From Tetracentron sinense (Eukaryota > Streptophyta > Magnoliopsida > Trochodendrales > Trochodendraceae), in the NCBI GenBank assembly GCA_015143295.1, contig JABCRI010001393.1:57474-121473 (forward strand): a DNA stretch of 64,000 nt. The letters are read 5' to 3'. Position 1 is the stretch's first letter. Each line of letters opens with the position of its first letter. The translations under genes were made by a program, and so were the position numbers. The notes beneath the pieces were generated by a model. It worked only from the letters and a program-made list of their open reading frames with translations. It ran no database searches and was not told where the DNA came from. Of this stretch, positions 58,174 to 64,000 are shown piece by piece.

Positions 58174-60965
58174 TTATAGCCTTTCACAACCCATACCACA
58201 ACTCAATAACTACCGGAAGTTCCTTATCAAGTTGAAAGGAAGGCTCTTCAAATTTCAATCATGGGCTATGGTTTATTGAACAGAATTTGCATAAAATCAA
58301 TAGACACCGGTATTGACAATATCTAGGTACCCTCTTGTTTAGTTCAGAATTTCACAATCCAGGGAGATTAAGAGCATCTAGAAGATCTTTTAATGGAATA
58401 TATAGGAGGGTACATTGGCAAAAGGCAGTGTGCAAAAAATATTTTAAGTGCAAATTATTGGGCCCACATTGACATATCACTGAAGAAGAAATGGGCTTTC
58501 ATGCGACTCTTGTATGGAATGCCACTTTGGGTACTTATTTATAGTTGTAATGCTTGAAATAAAGTCATTTTAATCCATTCGCTTAAAGTTATGTAAGGGA
58601 CAGAACAACCATTTCTATTAAAATTGAGTTAGAACATAAAGCAGCTCCAATGGAATTGACTGCTAATACCACTTTACCGATAAAAAGGACTGGTGATACT
58701 GATACAATTTTGACACCACTCTTAGGCCAGTAGAAAACCAAATATATACAAATAAACTTGGAAAGCAATAGATGGGTGATGTAGGACAGACTGGGGGGTC
58801 ATTCCTTTTGAATTTTTTTGGACTTCTCAAGTAATATGTTAGGGCTCTTTAAAGTGTGAAATTTAACCCTAAACATTCAATTTAGCTCTAGAAACAACTA
58901 ATTTTTCCTCAAATAGCTCACCAAATTATGGTTTAGATAAACTCCAAAATTTAAGCAATGAATCTCTTCTACCAAACCTTAGTGATTTAAGATCTAAGAT
59001 ATTCTCACTAGATATCTCAAATTAAGAAAATCACCCACATGGTAAAAGTACAACAAAAATTGTCATAACGTTTTTAATATGGAATTTATGAATTAAAAAA
59101 TATTCACTCGACATCTCAAATTAAGAAAATCATCCACATGGTAAAAGTACGACAAAAATGCGCATAGTATATATTTTTAATACATAATTTATGAATTAAT
59201 CGCGTATTATACGATGATACACCTATAATACGTAGCACGGCCAAAGTCTCACCATTTTAAACAATGACCACCCTACAAGTATTATACGGGGATTTGGTAA
59301 CTATGACAACACCTTGACTTGTGTACTTGTGTGTGACACTTGGACTTGTACTATGAATTTCATGCATGCTTATTTCCCATGAGATAGTGTTTCAGGTCTT
59401 TATATCATATCCATGGAGAGCTGCGACGCGAGCCTAAGCTCCCAGAGCATTCTTGTGATCAAAGTCCATGATGCATTATCCAGGACTTGCAATCGTATCC
59501 ATGGAGAACACACACGGTTTCTCAGGCTCCTTGTAATGCAGGGTTCATGATTCAGTGTCCTTGTAATTCATGTACAGTGTCCTTGTAATTGATGCAAAAT
59601 GTATTTGTAATTTAGTATCCAGGTAATTCAGTCTCCATGTAGGGTCCATGTCATGCTTGTGTACCCGTGAGACTTGTAACTTACCACACATGTGAACTTG
59701 TGCTTGAGTGTTGTGATTAATATTCGAACTTGGTCATCCCTAGATTTCGATCCTCTGCCAGGGTACATCAACCTGGTTAGAGAATTCCCGACTTGGAAGA
59801 ATTCTTCTAAGTTTTGGCCTACCCAAGTATTGATCACCATACAATATAGAGAGGGCATAATTTATCATGACAACCATTAATGTCTATTTAACATAATTTC
59901 ACAAACTTGATAACACCATTCTAAGCATTTAACATTTCTAAGCATTCTTCTTAACACATCGAGTCAATTCTTTATGTACAATTGCCCTTTCTCCATTTTT
60001 GACACTCCATCATCCATACCCATCCATCTATAAAGCATAACTATGCCATCAAATCCATCCTTCATCATTTCCATTCATCCACAAATCATAATCATGCCAT
60101 CAAACCCCTCCATCATCATTTCCATTCATCCACAACCCATAACCATGCCATTGAACCCATTCATCATCATTTCCATTCATTCACATTCAATATAACAATA
60201 TTAAATATTATAATACAACATCCATTCCCTTTATCATGTTTAACAAAACCCATAAACAAATACAATAATCTATTTCCAGTTACACACAATAATCTTCTCA
60301 TAATCATGTTAGAAATTCAATAATCTTGCCTTAATCATGTTTAATCATACAATACAACATAATAGAGTTAAGTTAGAAGAGATATCGACCTTAGAGATCG
60401 TTCCCTCGATCCAAAACTGCTAGCAAGAGGTTTTGGGGGTGATCTCCGAGCAAGATCATTCTTCCTCAAGCAAAACCCCTCTTGAAACCCTAGGTTTTCC
60501 CAATTTTCTCTCCCAAATTAGGTTTAGAACCTTTTAGACTTTAAAACCCTTGAATTAGAATGACTATTTATAGTCTAGGTGGTTTGAAACCCTAATTTCC
60601 GCAACTTTTAAAAAATTGTGCTCGTGCTGCGATCAATTGGAGCATTACAGATTTTTGCGACTGATTGCTGCATATTGTGCAATCGATCACCCACAAACAG
60701 AGGTTCCCCCAGTATTTCCTAGTTCACTCCGATCGATCGGTGGTGCTTGATCGGAGGTTCTGATTTTTTTATGGTTTTCTTCATTTACGTGTTTAAATAT
60801 ATCCTATATGATTCAATTATCGATAAACACACATTAAAACACATATTTGACCAATCTACACTTAGAAATCAAGATAATAGCATAAGACTTGATCCGGGTC
60901 TTTACACATCTACTCTTCAAATCAACTCGAATGAACCACAACATGGATTAGTTATTGTTGCCGGC
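58174..60965. other. Non-coding region with minisatellites and LTR-like DNA
   Basis: The formin exons expected after the hAT-like element are not found here. A two-copy tandem repeat of about 100 bp spans 59001-59200 (ATCTCAAATTAAGAAAATCA in each). A degenerate CAGTGTCCTTGTAATTCATG repeat lies at about 59535-59635. A 51-bp minisatellite (ATCATTTCCATTCATCCACA) occupies about 60015-60185. From about 60360 to 60906 the sequence has LTR character (CTAGGTTTTCCCAATTTTCT, later ending GATCCGGGTCTTTACA), but no second end or target duplication was found. Confidence 0.45.
60015..60185. repeat. 51-bp minisatellite, about three copies
   Basis: TTTCCATTCATCCACAA and variants recur with period 51 (CC of TTTCCATTC at 60071, 60122 and 60173), linked by CATAA-CATGCCAT-AA-CC text. 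Confidence 0.85.
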
Positions 60966-60969
60966 TAAA

Positions 60970-62300
60970 AACTGCTCTCTTACGGCTCCAATAAAGAAAG
61001 ACTACTCTTGCCTGAGAGCAGTTTAGAATCTAACAATTATGCCTCCCCTGACAGAAAAGAATGGATTCCACCGGAGGAGCAGTCTTGATTGACAGAGTGG
61101 ATAGCTGGTTCATATGGTGTATAGAATACATTAGCCAACCGGGGACCGACTTTCGTGAAAGCACTAAACAAGCAAGCACTCAGCCAGGCCAGCGGATTTG
61201 ATTCAAAAACATATCCTTAGCGCTTTCTTTTCTTTCCTTTGAAAGCAGATTGGATTTTCTCATTCTATTCCTTCTCAGAAGCAAGCTAGAGCTTTTCTCA
61301 TAACTAAGCTCGAAAGCAAGTCAAGTGGTTCGGCCAACAAGGGCAAATGTATCAACCTAGAGTACAACAATCGATCTCACTCGTGGATTTTCTTCTTTAG
61401 TATTGTGCTAGAAGCCGCAGTAAAGCACGTTGAAAGTTGAAAGCTAGCAAATTAATGAGAAAAGAAAGCAAGTAACCAGGCAGGCAAGAGCAAGAAAGCA
61501 AGCCCTTTCGGAGTAAGCAAGCACGTTAGCCAGCGAATATTCTTCTTTCTATCTTTCTTCTCTTCTCCTCTCCTTCGATGGCTGCAAAGTAGCTCAAGTT
61601 CCGGAATTCTCGGGTGTTTTGCCTAAGCGGCCTTTGTTGGACTTGATAAAGAAAGCTAGGCTCTAACCCTTGCTTGCAACTTAAATAATTACTCTTTCTC
61701 CTTTGCTTTTTCGGGAAGTCAGTATAGCTAGAGAAGAGGTATTCGCGCTTTCTCCTCGCTGACCGTTGGAAAGATACGTTATCGAGTCGCTTCGGAACAA
61801 GCTCCTTCCTTGCTAGCGAAGTGATAAATAGATTGCAGTTTCTGTCTGTTTATGTGTCTTTGGTCAAGTTGGTCTTTGTTCAGTGAACCTTCCTTCCCTT
61901 CCAGATGACCGTTTTATTTGAAAGTGCAAGTGGAATGGATCTTGCGTTGCAGTTCAAGTTCAAGATGAAGGTGCAAGTTGAACGTGAAAGTCGTTCTAGG
62001 GTAGGGTTCGACGTTCAAGATGAAAGTGCTAGTTCTCGCTGTTTTGGTATTTTTGACTACTGCTGTGGTCAGTCACTTTTTCCTTCCCTTTATATTATAT
62101 GGTTGATCAGTCTTTCCTTCCTTTCCTCTGGTCAGTCATTAAGTATATCCTTACCTCTCTCTTGTCGGTCGGTGTTGGAAGAGATCCCGGTCTGGTTGAG
62201 ATTGCCAGTGCCAATGCGCCTTCAATAGCTTTATTCCCTCATTTTGAATGGTTGATTGCTCCAATGCTTACGTCAGAGGTGAGTCCAGCCTTGCTTTTGG
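60970..62300. other. Probable nuclear copy of mitochondrial DNA (NUMT)
   Basis: The text changes abruptly near 60966 from AT-rich nuclear DNA to sequence with balanced base composition. It is full of AAGCAAG, GAAAGCAAGC and CTTTCGGAG strings, typical of plant mitochondrial intergenic DNA (GCAAGCACTCAGCCAGGCCA, AAAGCAAGCCCTTTCGGAGT). No known mitochondrial gene (cox, nad, atp, rps, tRNA) is recognised, and the frames at 61905-62308 are unassigned. The call rests on style rather than a gene match. Confidence 0.5.
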
Positions 62301-63023
62301 GATTCTAACAAATTGTTTAGCCGTGTCTGCCTTAGGTTCTTGGATTGTGCACTCGGCGTGAATGAAAGCGAGAATGAACATTGCCTTGTTATTATCACCC
62401 CTCTTTGTATTGATATTCTATGGACCCCTTGGACCTCCGACCAATGAGGTGATGACACATGCATGCATATGAACTTCTAAAGATTGTGCTACAGATTAAA
62501 TACATTCTATGAGTTTATGGGGGATTCCATTGTTGGAAATTGGGTGTTTGGTGGCCATTCCTAAAGATGGTCAATGTGCATGCGTGCACATGAACTTTTA
62601 AAGAGTGGGAGTTGAGGGCCTGGGTGGCACTATGTAACTCAATCCATTATAGGGCCGTGGATGAGTTCTATTTTAAATAGATTTTGAGATAGAAGAGACT
62701 TTAAGGAGATTTTGTCGAGATAAGGACTTTAAAAAGTCAAGTAGTCACAGAAGTAAGGTCTTAAACTCGTAGAAGACAAGTGAAAAGTCTCTCGAGGTTT
62801 CGCCGTGGGAATTTCACGAGAGTTTTTGCCGCTTTGAAACAATAAGTTTCACAATATCGCAAAAATTCCATGTGGTTTTTCTCTAAAAATGTAGAAGGTT
62901 CTGCCAGAAAGAGTTTGGGATTGAATCGTTTGGTCTTTGGAAGTCCCTGATTGGTTTGAGAACCTGATTGAAGAAGACTTGAATTTTGGAATACACGTAG
63001 ATCTGCCGATCCAATGTTTGAAG
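62301..63023. other. Spacer, no gene recognised
   Basis: A short duplication links CATGCATGCATATGAACTTC (62460) with CATGCGTGCACATGAACTTT (62579). The later part runs into the MITE at 63024 and may be decayed upstream DNA of the gag-bearing element. No exon is supported. Confidence 0.4.
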
Positions 63024-63301
63024 CAGTGTTGTCAGAACCGGACCGGACCGGCAGGTTGAACCGGGAACCGGCCCCCTTGCCGGTTCCCAAAACCCTCAAA
63101 ACTGGTATTCTTTAAGAACCGGTCAAAACCGGTGGTAGAACCAGTTCGGAACCGGTCAGAGCAAGGAAAATTAGGAAAAAATGATTTTTTTTTTTGCAAA
63201 AAGTACACGGTCGAACCAGACTAGTTGAATCAGTCGAACCGATGGAACCAAGAACCAGCCACTCTTCCGGTTCGATGCCCAGTCCGGTTCTGACAACACT
63301 G
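63024..63301. mobile_element. hAT-type MITE (278 bp) with 8-bp target duplication
   Basis: The left end CAGTGTTGTCAGAACCGGAC is mirrored by the right end CCGGTTCTGACAACACTG, giving a perfect inverted repeat of 18 bp. GTTTGAAG flanks both sides (63016-63023 and 63302-63309). The interior is rich in GAACCGG motifs in both orientations. No coding capacity. The ends CAGTG and the 8-bp duplication indicate hAT. Confidence 0.95.
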
Positions 63302-63349
63302 GTTTGAAGTTATTCTAGATTCCACAGTTTAGACAGAGACGTGTTCAAA

Positions 63350-63573
63350 ATTGGGCACTGTGCCTTAGGCTCTTTGTACAATCATTGGAGGGGCCCACCT
63401 TTACATGGTACGCCTACCTCCCTGAAGAGTCAATCTCGACTTGGGAAGCAAGGGTCTCGGAGTTTAGGAAGCAGTTCAGCAACACACAAAGAAGGGTTGG
63501 AATGGCGTTATGGAGGAATCATGGTAGACCCCTGGGCTTGAGACATCCACCTGGAAGAGATGCTCGTACTTGA
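63350..63573 (+). pseudogene. Ty3/gypsy gag fragment
   Basis: One frame reads LRLFVQSLEGPTFTWYAYLP, then ESISTWEARVSEFRKQFSNT and QRRVGM. This matches the plant retrotransposon gag (Retrotrans_gag) pattern in which an LRLF...SL-G-A-TWY--LP-GSI-TWE block precedes F-KQF. Only about 70 residues remain. After VGM the usual continuation (L..LKQ..ESV..Y..R) is lost and a stop follows. No protease or polymerase is nearby. It is a remnant of the capsid protein gene, next to the MITE that ends at 63301. Confidence 0.8.
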
Positions 63574-64000
63574 AAGGAAGGTGAAGGGACTCCTAGTGCA
63601 GAACCAATAGTGAGATTCCTACTAATTAAAGAAAGCTTACTGTACCATAACTTGAGCAAAGATTCATACAATAAGAAAAACCCAAACTAGGGCATTTTGT
63701 AGGTTCTTGGACAGCCTTTCGAAAGAAGAATCACTTCATAAAAATTTTCTTCATCCTATTCCAAAATGGACCTCTTCTAGATTCACAAGGGGATTATTGT
63801 AAGCTCTTGGACTTTCCCTTTCCTATGCACCTTCAAATACAAAAGATGTCATCATTTCATAGGTCCTGAAGCTTCATAGAACTTCTAAGCTAATTGTTTA
63901 TTGAAATAAATTCTTTTATCTCCCAAAAGGTTTCCTTTTGACTACTGACTTAAATAAACAATGCATGCAGATCAATGGTAAACTTCCTTTCTTAGCATTT
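63574..64000. other. Right-hand flank, nothing recognised
   Basis: AT-rich sequence with no exon, repeat or element end that I can support. Confidence 0.45.

Noticed and set aside
58174-59000. Continuation of formin FH2 exons after the hAT-like element
   Set aside because: I looked for the next conserved FH2 exon (LRRA...LTK) and found nothing in any frame.
1-64000. CRISPR arrays, bacterial operons, nuclear tRNA or rRNA genes
   Set aside because: The regular tandem repeats are directly adjoining minisatellites without unique spacers, the genes have plant introns, and no tRNA or rRNA signature was seen on either strand by eye.

Overview
The window is nuclear DNA of a dicot plant. It is AT-rich, its genes have long introns with ordinary plant GT-AG sites, and it is crowded with plant transposon families (CACTA, hAT, Mutator-type MITE, Ty1/copia, Ty3/gypsy) plus a stretch that looks like transferred mitochondrial DNA. 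I cannot name the species. It is an accessory, transposon-rich region: I see no complete ordinary host gene. What remains of host genes are fragments of an alpha-galactosidase, a class II formin, KU80 (twice), a plant-specific DUF7705-type protein and one unidentified membrane-tailed protein (twice).

Layout. 1-2465: non-coding repeats. 2466-10168: copy A of a segmental duplication (copy B is 30548-36359), carrying decayed KU80 exons and an unidentified coding remnant on the minus strand. 10170-15620: a broken DUF7705-type gene, a CACTA transposase remnant and a truncated copia fragment. 15622-27594: a head-to-tail array of four related units (about 4.3, 3.9, 3.3 and 0.4 kb), probably derived from a retrotransposon. 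27926-29218: a tandem duplication. 30548-36359: copy B. 37001-39250: a multi-exon alpha-galactosidase fragment stopped by the CACTA terminus at 39251. 39251-about 50892: a CACTA (En/Spm) element with subterminal repeats, an open TNPD transposase gene and a broken TNPA-like gene. 50941-54182: a frameshifted formin fragment abutting the truncated TNPA gene. 54676-58165: a small hAT-like element (8-bp target duplication) with a 2.8-kb solo LTR (5-bp target duplication) nested inside. 58174-60965: minisatellites and LTR-like DNA. About 60970-62300: mitochondrial-like DNA. 63024-63301: a hAT-type MITE (8-bp target duplication) beside a gypsy gag fragment.

The only set of genes that would work together is TNPD and TNPA of the CACTA element. 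TNPD looks intact over most of its length, but TNPA has an in-frame stop and no C-terminus, and I find no matching right end. The copy is therefore probably not autonomous as it stands. The best leads are the CACTA/alpha-galactosidase/formin arrangement (insertion, deletion or gene capture) and several insertions whose exact target duplications allow events to be ordered. I found no convincing new molecular system.
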